Below, piece by piece: positions 1 to 8,029 of a stretch of DNA of 64,000 nt. The DNA is from G963720515 sp963720515 (GTDB taxonomy: Bacteria > Actinomycetota > Thermoleophilia > Gaiellales > Gaiellaceae). How positions within the stretch are numbered: the first letter of the stretch is position 1; each line of letters opens with the position of its first letter. The DNA lies in NCBI GenBank assembly GCA_963720515.1, contig OY970397.1, positions 1,860,001-1,924,000 of the forward strand, in the 5' to 3' direction. Made by a program: the position numbers and the translations under genes. The notes under the pieces are model-generated. The model did not search any database and was not told the origin of the DNA. It worked only from the letters and a program-made list of their open reading frames with translations.

Positions 1-954
1 GACCGCGAGGCCCATCCACGGCACGGGCCGGCGGCGACGCTCGCGGCGCGTCGGGCGCCCGTCCACCGACGCGCCCGGCGCGAGTGTGTCAGCGAGGTCG
101 TCGTCGAGCCTGCGCCCGCCGGCCGCGGCGGCCTCGGCGATCGAGACCTCGAGCGCGGCGATGAAGTCGCGCATCAACGGGAATCGGTCGTTGGGATCCT
201 TGGCCATCGCACGGCGGACGAGCGCCTCGACGCGCGGCGGCACGTCGGCGCGGTACTCACGCACGCTCGGCACAGGATCGGCGACGTGGCGCATCGCGAC
301 TGTGATGAGCGAGTCGCCCGGGTACGGAAGCTCGCCGGTGAGGAGCTCGAAGAGGAGGACGCCGAGCGCGTACTCGTCCGTGCGCTCGTCGACCGACCCG
401 CCGACCGCCTGCTCGGGCGCGAGGTAGTCGCTCGTCCCGAGGATCGCGCCGGTCTCCGTGAGCCCCTGGTCGGGGTCGACCGCATGCGCGATCCCGAAGT
501 CCATGACCCGCGCGACGCCGTCGCCGTCCACGATCACGTTCTGCGGCTTCACGTCGCGATGGACGATCCCGTTCTCGTGCGCGTACGCAAGCCCGCGCGC
601 CGCATCGAGCGTGAGCTGGAGCGCCTCGAGCACCGGGAGGCGGCTGCGGAGCTCGAGCAGCTCCTTCAGGTTGTCGCCCGGGACGAGCTCGAAGACGATG
701 AACTCGCAGCGATCCACCTGGCCGCGATCGATCACGCGGACGATGTTCGGGTGCGAGAGCTGCGCGATCGCGCGCGCCTCACGGCGGAACCGCTCCACGT
801 ACTCCGGGTCGTCCGAGAGCGTGTCGTGGAGGATCTTGAGCGCGACGTCGCGCTCGAGCACCGCGTCGTGCGCGCGGTAGACGGTCGACATGCCGCCGCT
901 CCCGAGGACGCCCTCGAGGGTGTAGCGGCTCGCGACTTCTTCGCCGATCTTCAC
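1..954 (-). CDS. Serine/threonine protein kinase, C-terminal part beyond window
   Basis: A Hanks-type Ser/Thr kinase, expected to phosphorylate proteins from the cytoplasmic face of the membrane. A GTG at 954 opens the frame and 318 codons are visible before the window ends. The glycine loop GSGGMSTVY starts near residue 18, the ATP-binding lysine is in VALK at 40, HRDVKPQN is at 132-139, DFG at 152-154, and an APEQ box follows. After the kinase fold comes an Asp-rich linker, then RRERRRRP and the beginning of an apolar stretch, as before a transmembrane helix. Any extracellular sensor (PASTA repeats, for example) would lie outside the window. The family is certain; the substrate is unknown. 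Confidence 0.93.
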   Translation of the reverse strand, partial: MKIGEEVASRYTLEGVLGSGGMSTVYRAHDAVLERDVALKILHDTLSDDPEYVERFRREARAIAQLSHPNIVRVIDRGQVDRCEFIVFELVPGDNLKELLELRSRLPVLEALQLTLDAARGLAYAHENGIVHRDVKPQNVIVDGDGVARVMDFGIAHAVDPDQGLTETGAILGTSDYLAPEQAVGGSVDERTDEYALGVLLFELLTGELPYPGDSLITVAMRHVADPVPSVREYRADVPPRVEALVRRAMAKDPNDRFPLMRDFIAALEVSIAEAAAAGGRRLDDDLADTLAPGASVDGRPTRRERRRRPVPWMGLAV

Positions 955-991
955 CCGGGAAGTCTGCCTCCCCGCGCGCGACTGTGAGCCG

Positions 992-2320
992 TTAGGCCTT
1001 TCCGGTCGCTTCGGCGAACGCCTCTTCCCAGGCGCCGAGGGCCTCGTCGAGCTGCTCGTCGGTGATCACGAGCGGGACGAGGACGCGGATGCAGTTGCCG
1101 TAGAGCCCCGCCTTCAGCATCAGAAGCCCGCGTGCAGCGGCCGCCTCGACGACGGCCGTCGCGAGGTCCGGATCCGGCTCCTTCGTCTCCGTGTCCTTGA
1201 CGAGCTCGATGGCGAGCATCGCACCGAGGCCGCGGATGTCGCCGACGCAGCCGAACCGCTCGCGCCAGCTCTCCATGCGGCCGCGGATCGTGTCGCCGAG
1301 CTCGCTGGCGCGCTCCACGAGCCGCTCCTCCTCGATCACGTCGAGGACGGCGTGGGCGGCCGCGATGCAGACCGGGTTGCCGACGTAGGTGCCGCCGATC
1401 GCGGAGTCCGCGGGGGCGTCCATGATGTCCGCCCGCCCGATGACGCCGGAGAGCGGGTAGCCCGCGGCGATCGACTTCGCGACCGTCATGAGATCGGGCT
1501 CGATCCCGAACTGCTCGATCGCGAACATGGTGCCCGTGCGGCCGAAGCCGGTCTGGACCTCGTCCACGATGAGAACGATCCCGTGCTCGTCGGCGATCCT
1601 GCGGACGCCCTGCACGAACTCCTTGGGCGGCGTGATGAAGCCGCTCTCGCCCTGGACGGGCTCGAAGATGATCGCGGCGACCTCCTCGGCGGCGACGCGC
1701 GTCTTGAACGCCCGCTCGAGCTCGGCGAGCGTCGTCGCCGTGTCCGGCCCGCGGTACGGGTCGTTGAACGAGACGCGGTAGACCTCGGGCGCGAACGGCC
1801 CGAGCCCGGCCTTGTACGGGTGCGTCTTCGACGTGAGGCTCATCGCCATGAGCGTGCGGCCGTGGAAGGCGCCGTCGAAGGCGATCACCGCCGGGCGCTT
1901 CGTGTACGACTTGGCGAACTTGACCGCGTTCTCGACCGCCTCGGCGCCCGAGTTGAAGAACCCGGCGCGGAGGTCGCCCGAGATCGGCGTGATCGCGGCG
2001 AGCCGCTCGGCGAGCGAGACGTAGTTCTCGTAGGGGATGATCGTGAAGTCCGTGTGGGAGAAACGCGCGGCCTGCTCCTGCGCCGCGTCGACCACCTTCG
2101 GGTGCGAATGTCCGACCGCGAGGCAGCCGATTCCCCCAGTGAAGTCCACGAAGGTGTTGCCGTCCACGTCCGTGAGCAGCGCGCCGTGGCCCTCGTCGAT
2201 CACGAGCTGGAGGTAGATCGAGAGGGGCTCGGCGATCACCTTCGCGGTGCGCTCGAGGATCGCCTTGCTCGCCGGGCCGGGGATGTCCGTCTGAAGCCTG
2301 ATGGATGAGGTAGTCGCCAT
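992..2320 (-). CDS. gabT: 4-aminobutyrate aminotransferase (class III PLP aminotransferase)
   Basis: This enzyme moves the amino group of GABA or a similar omega-amino acid to 2-oxoglutarate. The 442-residue chain has the class III landmarks: FEPVQGESGF, the cofactor aspartate in VDEVQTGFGRTG, and the PLP lysine in VAKSIAAGYPLSG. The ATG at 2320 (MATTSSIRLQTD) is chosen because the N-terminus then matches family length; a longer reading frame would run into dcd. It is divergent from dcd across 40 bp. A TACTAA hexamer lies 10 nt before the start and no clear Shine-Dalgarno sequence is seen. Substrate choice within the family (GABA, ornithine, beta-alanine) is not proven by sequence. Confidence 0.88.
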   Translation of the reverse strand: MATTSSIRLQTDIPGPASKAILERTAKVIAEPLSIYLQLVIDEGHGALLTDVDGNTFVDFTGGIGCLAVGHSHPKVVDAAQEQAARFSHTDFTIIPYENYVSLAERLAAITPISGDLRAGFFNSGAEAVENAVKFAKSYTKRPAVIAFDGAFHGRTLMAMSLTSKTHPYKAGLGPFAPEVYRVSFNDPYRGPDTATTLAELERAFKTRVAAEEVAAIIFEPVQGESGFITPPKEFVQGVRRIADEHGIVLIVDEVQTGFGRTGTMFAIEQFGIEPDLMTVAKSIAAGYPLSGVIGRADIMDAPADSAIGGTYVGNPVCIAAAHAVLDVIEEERLVERASELGDTIRGRMESWRERFGCVGDIRGLGAMLAIELVKDTETKEPDPDLATAVVEAAAARGLLMLKAGLYGNCIRVLVPLVITDEQLDEALGAWEEAFAEATGKA

Positions 2321-2360
2321 GGGGAGGAGCTTAGTACGAGCCAGTAGGCTGCGCATCGAG

Positions 2361-2960
2361 ATGGTTCTGTCCGACCGCACGATCCGGCGGCTGCTCGACG
2401 AGGGCCGCATCGGGATCGACCCGTACGACGACGATCTCATCCAGCCGTCCAGCCTGGACGTGCGCGTGGACCGCTACTTCCGCGTGTTCAGGAACTCGCG
2501 CTACCCGTTCATCGACGTGAAGGAGCCGATGGAGGATCTGACCGAGCTCCTCGAGATCTCGGACGAGGACCAGCCGTTCATCCTCCACCCCGGCGAGTTC
2601 GTCCTCGGCTCGACGCTCGAGCGGATCACGCTGCCGGACGACCTGGTCGCACGGCTCGAGGGGAAGTCGTCGCTCGGCCGGCTCGGGCTCCTTATCCACT
2701 CGACCGCCGGCTTCATCGACCCGGGCTGGGACGGCCACGTGACGCTCGAGCTCTCGAACGTCGCGAACCTCCCGATCACGATCTACACGGGGATGAAGAT
2801 CGGCCAGCTCTCGTTCGTCCAGATGACCGAGGCGGCGCAGAGCCCGTACGGCTCCTCCGTGCTCGGCTCCAAGTACCAGGGCCAGACGGGCCCGACGCCG
2901 AGCCGCTACTGGCAGAACTTCGCGCGCGAGGCGCGAAGCTCTACGGGCTCGCCGTCGTAG
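2361..2960 (+). CDS. dcd: dCTP deaminase, probably bifunctional (dUMP-forming)
   Basis: Supplies dUMP for thymidylate synthesis by deaminating dCTP. The 199-residue protein starts MVLSDRTIRRLL, the normal family N-terminus, so the ATG at 2361 is preferred over an upstream in-frame ATG at 2301. The core motifs KSSLGRLGLL, HSTAGFIDPGW and PYGSSVLGSKYQGQ closely follow the mycobacterial enzyme, known to deaminate dCTP and hydrolyse dUTP in one active site, rather than the E. coli monofunctional form. The bifunctional activity is inferred from that resemblance. The next gene begins 2 bp after the stop. Confidence 0.93.
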   Translation: MVLSDRTIRRLLDEGRIGIDPYDDDLIQPSSLDVRVDRYFRVFRNSRYPFIDVKEPMEDLTELLEISDEDQPFILHPGEFVLGSTLERITLPDDLVARLEGKSSLGRLGLLIHSTAGFIDPGWDGHVTLELSNVANLPITIYTGMKIGQLSFVQMTEAAQSPYGSSVLGSKYQGQTGPTPSRYWQNFAREARSSTGSPS

Positions 2961-2962
2961 CG

Positions 2963-3907
2963 ATGGCTGCCGAGGGCGACCCCGTAGACCCTTCGTCCCG
3001 CACCGCGGGCGGAAAGGTCTTCGTGACGGGCGGCACCGGCTTCGTCGGGCCGCATGTCGTCCACGCGCTGCGCGCCGCGGGAAACGACGTGCGTGCGCTC
3101 GTCCGCGACGCCGAGTCGAAGTCCGCGAGGCGCCTCGCCGACTGGGGCGTCGAGCTCTACCCGGGCGACGTGACGAACGCCGAGACCCTGCGCGCAGGCG
3201 TCGCCGGGTGCGACACGGTCGTGCACCTCGTCGGGATCATGGTGCGCCAGCCGGAGAAGTACGAGCGGATCATGATCGGCGGCACGCGCGAACTCGTCGC
3301 CGCCGCGCAGGCCGCGGGTGTGAAGCGCTTCGTCCTCATGAGCGCGCTCGGCACGTCGGAGGCGCACAAGGACGTCGCGCCCTACTACCACGCCAAGTGG
3401 GAGCAGGAACAGATGGTCGCCGCGTCCGGCATCCCGTGGGTCGCGTTCCGGCCGAGCTTCGTCTTCGGCCCCGACGGCGGCATGCTCCAGCTCCTGCTCA
3501 AGGCGCTCCGCCTCTCGCCGGTCGCGCCCATCGTCGGCACGAAGCGGATGCAGCCGATCTGGGTGGACGACGTCGCCGCATTCTTCGCCGCGGCGGTCGC
3601 CGTGCCGGAGCCAGGCAACCGCACGTACGACCTTGTCGGCCCGGACGCCGTCAGCTGGGACGAGCTCTACGACCGGATGAAGCGCGTCCTCGGCAAGAAG
3701 CGCGCGACATTCCACATGCCGATCGGCCTCACCCGCGCCGGCGCAGCGGTGGTCGAGCGCCTGCCGACGGGCATTCCCCTCACACGCGACGCGCTCACGA
3801 TGCTCGAACTCGAGGACAACGTCGCCGACCCCGGCCCCGCCAGCGAGGCGTTCGGCGTCAAGCCGATCACGCTCGACGAGCAGCTCCGCCGCGCCGTCAC
3901 CAAATAG
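2963..3907 (+). CDS. NAD(P)-binding SDR protein, NDUFA9-like epimerase family
   Basis: An atypical short-chain dehydrogenase of 314 residues. The dinucleotide-binding motif GGTGFVGPH starts at about residue 22, preceded by a short polar leader. The remainder shows the NmrA/NDUFA9-like pattern: DVTNAETL, VVHLVGI and a YYHAKWEQEQ segment in place of the classical YxxxK. Family members act as quinone- or complex-I-associated oxidoreductases or sugar epimerases; the substrate cannot be assigned. It begins 2 bp after the dcd stop and is probably co-transcribed with it. Confidence 0.8.
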   Translation: MAAEGDPVDPSSRTAGGKVFVTGGTGFVGPHVVHALRAAGNDVRALVRDAESKSARRLADWGVELYPGDVTNAETLRAGVAGCDTVVHLVGIMVRQPEKYERIMIGGTRELVAAAQAAGVKRFVLMSALGTSEAHKDVAPYYHAKWEQEQMVAASGIPWVAFRPSFVFGPDGGMLQLLLKALRLSPVAPIVGTKRMQPIWVDDVAAFFAAAVAVPEPGNRTYDLVGPDAVSWDELYDRMKRVLGKKRATFHMPIGLTRAGAAVVERLPTGIPLTRDALTMLELEDNVADPGPASEAFGVKPITLDEQLRRAVTK

Positions 3908-4072
3908 GAGGCGCGACGGAGCGCCGCTCGTCGAAGGGGTGCGATGGGGCGTGCGAGGCAAGGACGCAGACTCGCGTTCGTACCTGGAAGGTACGGGCGC
4001 GACCGAGGGCGCCGCCTCGCGCGTTCCAGCGCGGCCCTGCGGCTCAGCGTCGCTTCGTCGTGCGCTCCCAAC

Positions 4073-4102
4073 AAAAACGACGGGGCCCCGAAGGGCCCCG
4101 TC
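4073..4102 (-). terminator. Intrinsic terminator with UUCG loop and U-tract
   Basis: Read on the minus strand, a perfect 10-bp stem GACGGGGCCC/GGGCCCCGTC closes a TTCG tetraloop and is followed by GTTTTTG. It ends transcripts coming from the sufS-side operon or from the RNA element just upstream of it. The plus-strand reading has no U-tract. Confidence 0.9.
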
Positions 4103-4258
4103 TACTAAACAGTTGGTATCTCGCCTGGATTCGCAGGAGCGCTCGGCCCCCTACGCTGGCTAGGCGATTCCCCTTGGGTCTCGGGGACACGCCCCTACGA
4201 GCGAGTACCTCCACTGCCCGTACTGTCACTTGAAATCAGTCGGACCACCTCCTTTCCG
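4103..4258 (-). ncRNA. Candidate structured RNA with extended Shine-Dalgarno, upstream of terminator
   Basis: Minus-strand segment between the methyltransferase stop and the terminator. It opens with GAAAGGAGGTGGTCC (4256 down to 4242), complementary over 15 nt, with one G-U pair, to the usual actinobacterial 16S 3' end. Downstream pairings are visible by eye: 4183-4186 with 4192-4195; 4162-4167 with 4121-4126; and nested inside the latter, 4150-4155 with 4132-4137 (one G-U). The only start-like codons placed after the Shine-Dalgarno are a CTG at 4239 (14-codon frame ending at 4195) and a distant GTG at 4229. It could be an unknown ncRNA, a 3'UTR-derived RNA or a decayed small gene. Confidence 0.4.
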
Positions 4259-4269
4259 TGGTACCCGAA

Positions 4270-4867
4270 CTATAGAGGAGGCGACAGGACGACCGACAAC
4301 TCGAGCCCGCGGTCGAGCGGCAGCGTGACACTCGACAGCGTGGGGTCGGCCTGGCGGGCCTCGCTGTAGGTGCCGAGCGTCTCGACGTGGGAGAGCACGT
4401 TGTCCGCGACGACCAGCCCGCCGGGCTCGAGCCGCTCCCGCGCCAAGGGCGAAGAGCGCCTCGTAGTCGTCCTTCTCCGAGTCGAGGAAGACCACGTCGA
4501 AGATGTCCTCGAGCGACGCGAGGATCTCGTAGGCGTCGCCCTCGATAAGCTCGACCCAGTCCGAGAGGCCGGCGTCCTCCACGTTCTTGCGCCACGCCTC
4601 AGCCTTCGGCGGGTCCTTCTCGAGCGAGAGGACCCGCCCGCCGAGGTAGCGGACGCCGGCGCCGAGCCAAATCGAGGAGTAGCCGCGCGAGCCACCGATC
4701 TCGAGCACCTCGCAGGCGGTGTTCGGCGCTACGAGGGCGAAGAGGAACCGGCCGGTCGCGGGCGCGACGGCGCGGGAGCGCTGCATGACGTCGAGGCCGC
4801 GCTCGCGCTCTTCGTCGTCCTCGCGCTCCAGGCGCGCGAGCACCTCCCGCACCTGGTCGTCGAGCAC
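4270..4867 (-). CDS. SAM-dependent O-methyltransferase, interrupted by a frameshift
   Basis: Class I O-methyltransferase of the catechol/caffeoyl-CoA type. The first frame gives the SAM-binding motif LEIGGSRGYSSIWLG and DVVFLDSEKDDYE; the conserved C-terminal half (LEPGGLVVADNVL and on to the stop at 4270) lies one base away. The switch falls at 4443-4444, where one extra C (plus strand) turns an expected GCC-CTT-GCG into GCCCTTGGCG; total length is 3n+1. The start is a GTG at 4867 that overlaps the stop of the preceding gene by one base. Either the gene is broken or the assembly has an insertion here. Substrate unknown. Confidence 0.75.
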
Positions 4868-5187
4868 TACGAGCGGGGGTCGGTCTCGACCGCGATCGCG
4901 GCCGGTTCGCCCTCGCGCTTCTCCACGATCATGAAGCGGTCGGTCCCGCCGACGACGCGCTCGACGTCGGGCACGACGTGGCCGGGCACGACCAGGAAGT
5001 GCGTCGCGTCGGCGCGCACCCGCTCGTACTCGGGGACGGACATCACGACCGGCTCCGCGCACGTCGGGTCGCCGCACTCGCAGAGGAACTCGACCTCGCC
5101 CTCGTACCTCGTGACGTCGCGGATCCGCTCGTTCACCTCGCGGAAGAGCGTCTCGTTCTTCGCGACGCGTTCCTCGCGGTTGCTCAT
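4867..5187 (-). CDS. Conserved hypothetical protein with CxCx4C cluster
   Basis: A 106-residue acidic protein I cannot place in a named family. Near residue 36 it has LCECGDPTCAEPV, a CxCx4C arrangement of the sort that binds zinc or an Fe-S cluster. The rest is predicted alpha/beta with a conserved-looking HFLVVPGHVVPDVERVV segment and no signal peptide or membrane helix. It sits 18 bp downstream of the Rieske gene in the sufS-side operon and overlaps the methyltransferase start by one base, so a role linked to metal or Fe-S handling is suggested by context only. Confidence 0.7.
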   Translation of the reverse strand: MSNREERVAKNETLFREVNERIRDVTRYEGEVEFLCECGDPTCAEPVVMSVPEYERVRADATHFLVVPGHVVPDVERVVGGTDRFMIVEKREGEPAAIAVETDPRS

Positions 5188-5205
5188 CCCTGAATCGTAC
5201 GTCAG

Positions 5206-5517
5206 TCAGACATCCACGACGACGTACCCGTCCTCGACGCGCACCGGGAAGGTCTCGACGGGCAGGTAGGCGGGCAGCGTGAGCGCCCTGCCGCTGCAGA
5301 TGTCGAACGCCGAGCCGTGCCGCGGGCAGATGACGACGCCGCGGTCCGGCTCCCATTCGCCCTCGACGAGCGGGCCGTCGTCGTGGGAGCAGCGATCCTC
5401 GACTGCGCAGAGCTTCCCGTTCACGTTGTAGACGCCGACGGAGATCTGCCCGGCGGGGACGAGCTTCATCGTCCCGGGGGGCAGCTCCTCGACGGGACAG
5501 ACGCGGATCTCGGTCAA
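5206..5517 (-). CDS. Rieske [2Fe-2S] ferredoxin-like protein of the SUF cluster
   Basis: A 103-residue soluble Rieske protein. Cluster ligands are visible as CSHDDG and CPRHGSAFDICSG (CxH-x16/17-CxxH pattern), and there is no N-terminal helix, so it resembles bacterial dioxygenase-type ferredoxins rather than the bc1 Rieske subunit. It starts directly at the sufU stop (5518/5517, no gap). Such small Rieske proteins are common in actinobacterial suf operons, where an electron-transfer or cluster-carrier role is presumed but not established. Confidence 0.88.
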   Translation of the reverse strand: MTEIRVCPVEELPPGTMKLVPAGQISVGVYNVNGKLCAVEDRCSHDDGPLVEGEWEPDRGVVICPRHGSAFDICSGRALTLPAYLPVETFPVRVEDGYVVVDV

Positions 5518-5952
5518 CTAGGTGAGCTGGAGCTCGTCCATGCCCGCCCACTCCTCCGGGAGGGGCGTGCCCTTGGCGCGATGAAGTGCGACCTTGAGGA
5601 CGCCGAGCCCGAGGAGCGCGCACTTGAGGCGGATCGGGCTCAGCGGGATGCCGACCTCGTCGAGCAGCTCGTCGCGCGGCATCGCAGCGACCTCGCCCGC
5701 CTTCCGGCCCTTCACCAGCTCGGTCAGCATCGACGTCGCCGCCTGGCTGATCGCGCAGCCCTGGCCGCGGAACTTCACGTCCTCGATCGTCTCGCCGTCC
5801 TCGGCGAACTCGACGTAGATCGTGACCTCGTCGCCGCAAAGCGGGTTCAGCCCGTCGGCCTGCGCGTCGGCGCCCTCGATCACCCCGTGCCCGCGCGGGT
5901 TCTTGTAGTGGTCGAGGATCACCTCGCGGTACATGGACTCGAATTCGCTCAT
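5518..5952 (-). CDS. sufU: Fe-S cluster assembly scaffold SufU
   Basis: A 144-residue SufU: a zinc protein that accepts persulfide sulfur from SufS and passes it to SufBCD. Conserved blocks are YREVILDHYKNPRG, the first cysteine in NPLCGD, GQGCAISQAATSML with the second cysteine, and the third cysteine in IRLKCALLG near the C-terminus. The start overlaps the sufS stop by 4 nt (5949-5952), so the pair is translationally coupled, as in most Gram-positive suf operons. Confidence 0.94.
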   Translation of the reverse strand: MSEFESMYREVILDHYKNPRGHGVIEGADAQADGLNPLCGDEVTIYVEFAEDGETIEDVKFRGQGCAISQAATSMLTELVKGRKAGEVAAMPRDELLDEVGIPLSPIRLKCALLGLGVLKVALHRAKGTPLPEEWAGMDELQLT

Positions 5953-7190
5953 GCGAACGTGGACCGTACCTTGTGGAGCCCGTCCCGAAGCCTGTCGATC
6001 TCCTCGGGCAGCGTGTACAGGTAGAAGCTCGCGCGCGTCGTGGCCGCGAGGCCGAGGCGGCGCATGAGCGGCTGCGTGCAGTGGTGGCCGGCGCGGACCG
6101 CGACGCCCTCGAAGCCGAGGATCTGCGCCACGTCGTGCGGGTGGACGCCCTCGACGTCGAAGGAGATGATCCCGCCGCGCCGCTCGGGCGGCGGGCCGAG
6201 GATGGTCACGCCGGGGATCTCCGAGAGCACGCCTGTCGCGTACCCCACGATCTCGTGCTCGTGGTCGCTGATTGCCTCGAGTCCGACTCCCTCCAGGTAG
6301 TCAATCGCGGCGCCGAGGCCGACGGCCTGCGCGATCGGCGGCGTCCCGGCCTCGAACTTGTTCGGCAGCTCGTTCCACGTCGTCTCCTCCACCGAGACGG
6401 AGCGGATCATCTCGCCGCCTAGCTCGAACGGGCTCATGGCTTCGAGGAGCTCGGCGCGCCCCCAGAGGACGCCGATGCCGGTCGGCGCGCACATCTTGTG
6501 GCCGGTGAACGCGACGAAGTCGGCGCCGAGCGCCTGCACGTCCACTCTGCGGTGGGGCGCAGCCTGGCACGCGTCCACGACCGCGATCGCGCCCTGCTCG
6601 TGCGCCCAGGGGATGAGCTTGTCGAGCGGGTTCACCGTGCCGAGCGAGTTGTTCACGTAGCCGACCGCGAGCACCTTCACGTTCTCGATCGCGTCGAGCG
6701 CGTCCAGCTGGAGCTCGCCACCGTCCGCGGGAATCGCGACGAACTTAGCCCCCGTGCGCCCGGCGATGTACTGCCAGGGCACGAAGTTCGAGTGGTGCTC
6801 GAGCTCGGTCACGCAGACGACGTCGCCCGGCCCGAGGTTGTCGAGACCCCAGGCGTAGGCGACGAGGTTGAGCGCGGAGGTCGCGCCGCGCGTGAAGATC
6901 ACTTCCCGCGTGGACTCGGCGTTCACGTAGGCGCGCACCTTCTCCCGCGCGCCTTCGTAGGCCGCGGTCGAGGCTTCGCCGAGCTCGTAGACGGCGCGGT
7001 GCACGTTCGAGTACGAGGTCTCGTAGAACTCGCGCACGGTGTCGAGCACGGCGCGCGGCTTCTGCGAGGAGTTCGAGGAGTCGAGGTAGGCGAGCGGCTT
7101 CCCGTTCATCGGCCGGTCGAAGATGGGGAAGTCGGCGCGAAGCGCGCGCGCATCCAGCTTCGGCTGGGTGGAAACGGCCATCGGACTCAT
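5949..7190 (-). CDS. sufS: Cysteine desulfurase SufS
   Basis: PLP enzyme that removes sulfur from cysteine and delivers it to SufU for Fe-S assembly. The PLP-lysine motif FTGHKMCAPTGIGVL and the active-site cysteine loop RAGHHCTQPLM are intact. ATG 7190 (MSPMAVSTQPK) is taken as start, with ATG 7181 nine bases downstream equally possible; the frame extends further upstream but there it overlaps the start of a divergent lipoprotein. Only the sufS-sufU half of the system is here; sufCBD lies 1.2 kb away on the same strand with unrelated genes between. Confidence 0.94.
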   Translation of the reverse strand: MSPMAVSTQPKLDARALRADFPIFDRPMNGKPLAYLDSSNSSQKPRAVLDTVREFYETSYSNVHRAVYELGEASTAAYEGAREKVRAYVNAESTREVIFTRGATSALNLVAYAWGLDNLGPGDVVCVTELEHHSNFVPWQYIAGRTGAKFVAIPADGGELQLDALDAIENVKVLAVGYVNNSLGTVNPLDKLIPWAHEQGAIAVVDACQAAPHRRVDVQALGADFVAFTGHKMCAPTGIGVLWGRAELLEAMSPFELGGEMIRSVSVEETTWNELPNKFEAGTPPIAQAVGLGAAIDYLEGVGLEAISDHEHEIVGYATGVLSEIPGVTILGPPPERRGGIISFDVEGVHPHDVAQILGFEGVAVRAGHHCTQPLMRRLGLAATTRASFYLYTLPEEIDRLRDGLHKVRSTFA

Positions 7191-7264
7191 GGTAGCCCCC
7201 GCCCCTCGGGCCGAGTTAACCGAGGCCCAACATCCCCGGCCCGGACCGGCCCGTATCCCTGGAC

Positions 7265-7786
7265 ATGAAGACATCCAGGACATACGCAGCAGTAGCAGCA
7301 GTGCTCGCCCTGGTCGCCGTCACCGCGCTCAGCGCCTGTGGCGGCTCGAGCAACGCGGCCTCGCCCGCCGCGAGCACCACCGGGTCGAGCGACACGGTCT
7401 CGACCGCCGACGTCCAGGGCGTCGGCACCGTCCTCGTCGACTCGAAGGGGATGGCGCTCTACTCACCCGACCAGGAGAAGAGCGGGACGATCATGTGCAC
7501 CGAGGGGTGCACCGCGATCTGGGTTCCGCTGACGGTGACGAGCACGCCGACCGGCAGCTCGGCCGTCGCCGCGAAGCTCGGCACGGTCATGCGCCCCGAC
7601 GGGGCAACGCAGGTCACGTTCGACGGGAAGCCGCTCTACACGTTCGCCGAGGACTCCGGCCCGGACACCGTGACCGGGGACGGGGCCAAGGACACGTTCG
7701 GTGGCCAGAGCTTCACCTGGCACGTCGCAGCGCCGGGCGCCGTCACGACCACCAGCACATCCGGCGGAGGCGGCTACGGGTACTAG
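7265..7786 (+). CDS. Secreted lipoprotein with two Lipoprotein_15-type repeats
   Basis: A 173-residue exported lipoprotein. The signal peptide ends in the lipobox LSAC (Cys near residue 25) and is followed by a Ser/Thr/Ala-rich linker. The mature part carries two copies of the short 'secreted repeat' typical of COG4315 proteins: GTVLVDSKGMALY...CTEGCTAIWVP and QVTFDGKPLYTF...GQSFTWHV. The function of this family is unknown. The C-terminus is a Gly/Tyr tail. TATCCC lies 5 nt before the ATG. It is transcribed away from sufS and convergent with infA, with a 4-bp gap. Confidence 0.85.
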   Translation: MKTSRTYAAVAAVLALVAVTALSACGGSSNAASPAASTTGSSDTVSTADVQGVGTVLVDSKGMALYSPDQEKSGTIMCTEGCTAIWVPLTVTSTPTGSSAVAAKLGTVMRPDGATQVTFDGKPLYTFAEDSGPDTVTGDGAKDTFGGQSFTWHVAAPGAVTTTSTSGGGGYGY

Positions 7787-7790
7787 CCGG

Positions 7791-8003
7791 CTACTTGTAG
7801 CGGTACACGATCCGCCCACGATTCAGGTCGTAGGGCGAAATCTCGATCTTCACCCGGTCGCCCGGGAAGATCCTGATGCGGTAGCGCCGCATCTTGCCGG
7901 CGGTGTAGCCGAGCGTCTCGTGGCCGTTGTCGAGCTTGATGCGGAACATCCGGTTCCGGAGGGCCTCGACCACTTCGCCCTCCATCTCGATCTTTTCTTC
8001 CAT
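7791..8003 (-). CDS. infA: Translation initiation factor IF-1
   Basis: The 70-residue single OB-fold initiation factor that occupies the 30S A site. The family sequence is easily recognised: MEEKIEMEGEVVEALRN at the start, then GKMRRYRIRIFPGDRVKIE, and DLNRGRIVYRYK at the end. AAAGG 6 nt before the ATG is the likely ribosome binding site. It lies outside the usual ribosomal protein operon, between cspA and a lipoprotein gene. Confidence 0.96.
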   Translation of the reverse strand: MEEKIEMEGEVVEALRNRMFRIKLDNGHETLGYTAGKMRRYRIRIFPGDRVKIEISPYDLNRGRIVYRYK

Positions 8004-8029
8004 CCGTTGCCTTTCTACTGGTCGGAGCC

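Larger units (their letters stand above)
3908..4269. other. Gene-poor 362-bp interval between the SDR and methyltransferase stops
   Basis: No convincing protein gene is seen here. The left half (3908-4072) holds a short hairpin GGCGC/GCGCC just after the SDR stop and a perfect inverted repeat CGTACC-TGGAA-GGTACG at 3979-3995. The right half carries a perfect minus-strand terminator (4073-4102) preceded by a structured stretch and an extraordinarily long Shine-Dalgarno-like sequence (4242-4256), described separately. A 61-codon minus-strand frame from GTG 4229 runs through the terminator and resembles no known family. Confidence 0.6.

Noticed and set aside
4044..4229. 61-codon minus-strand frame (GTG 4229) after the strong Shine-Dalgarno, considered as rpsU or another small gene
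   Set aside because: The frame runs through a perfect intrinsic terminator, the spacing from the Shine-Dalgarno is 17 nt, and apart from a vaguely S21-like N-terminus it has no family resemblance.
4080..4260. Possible tmRNA, SRP RNA or 16S 3' end fragment
   Set aside because: CTGGATTCG and CCACCTCCTTTCC look suggestive, but there is no tRNA-like domain, tag frame, SRP domain IV or adjoining rRNA sequence.
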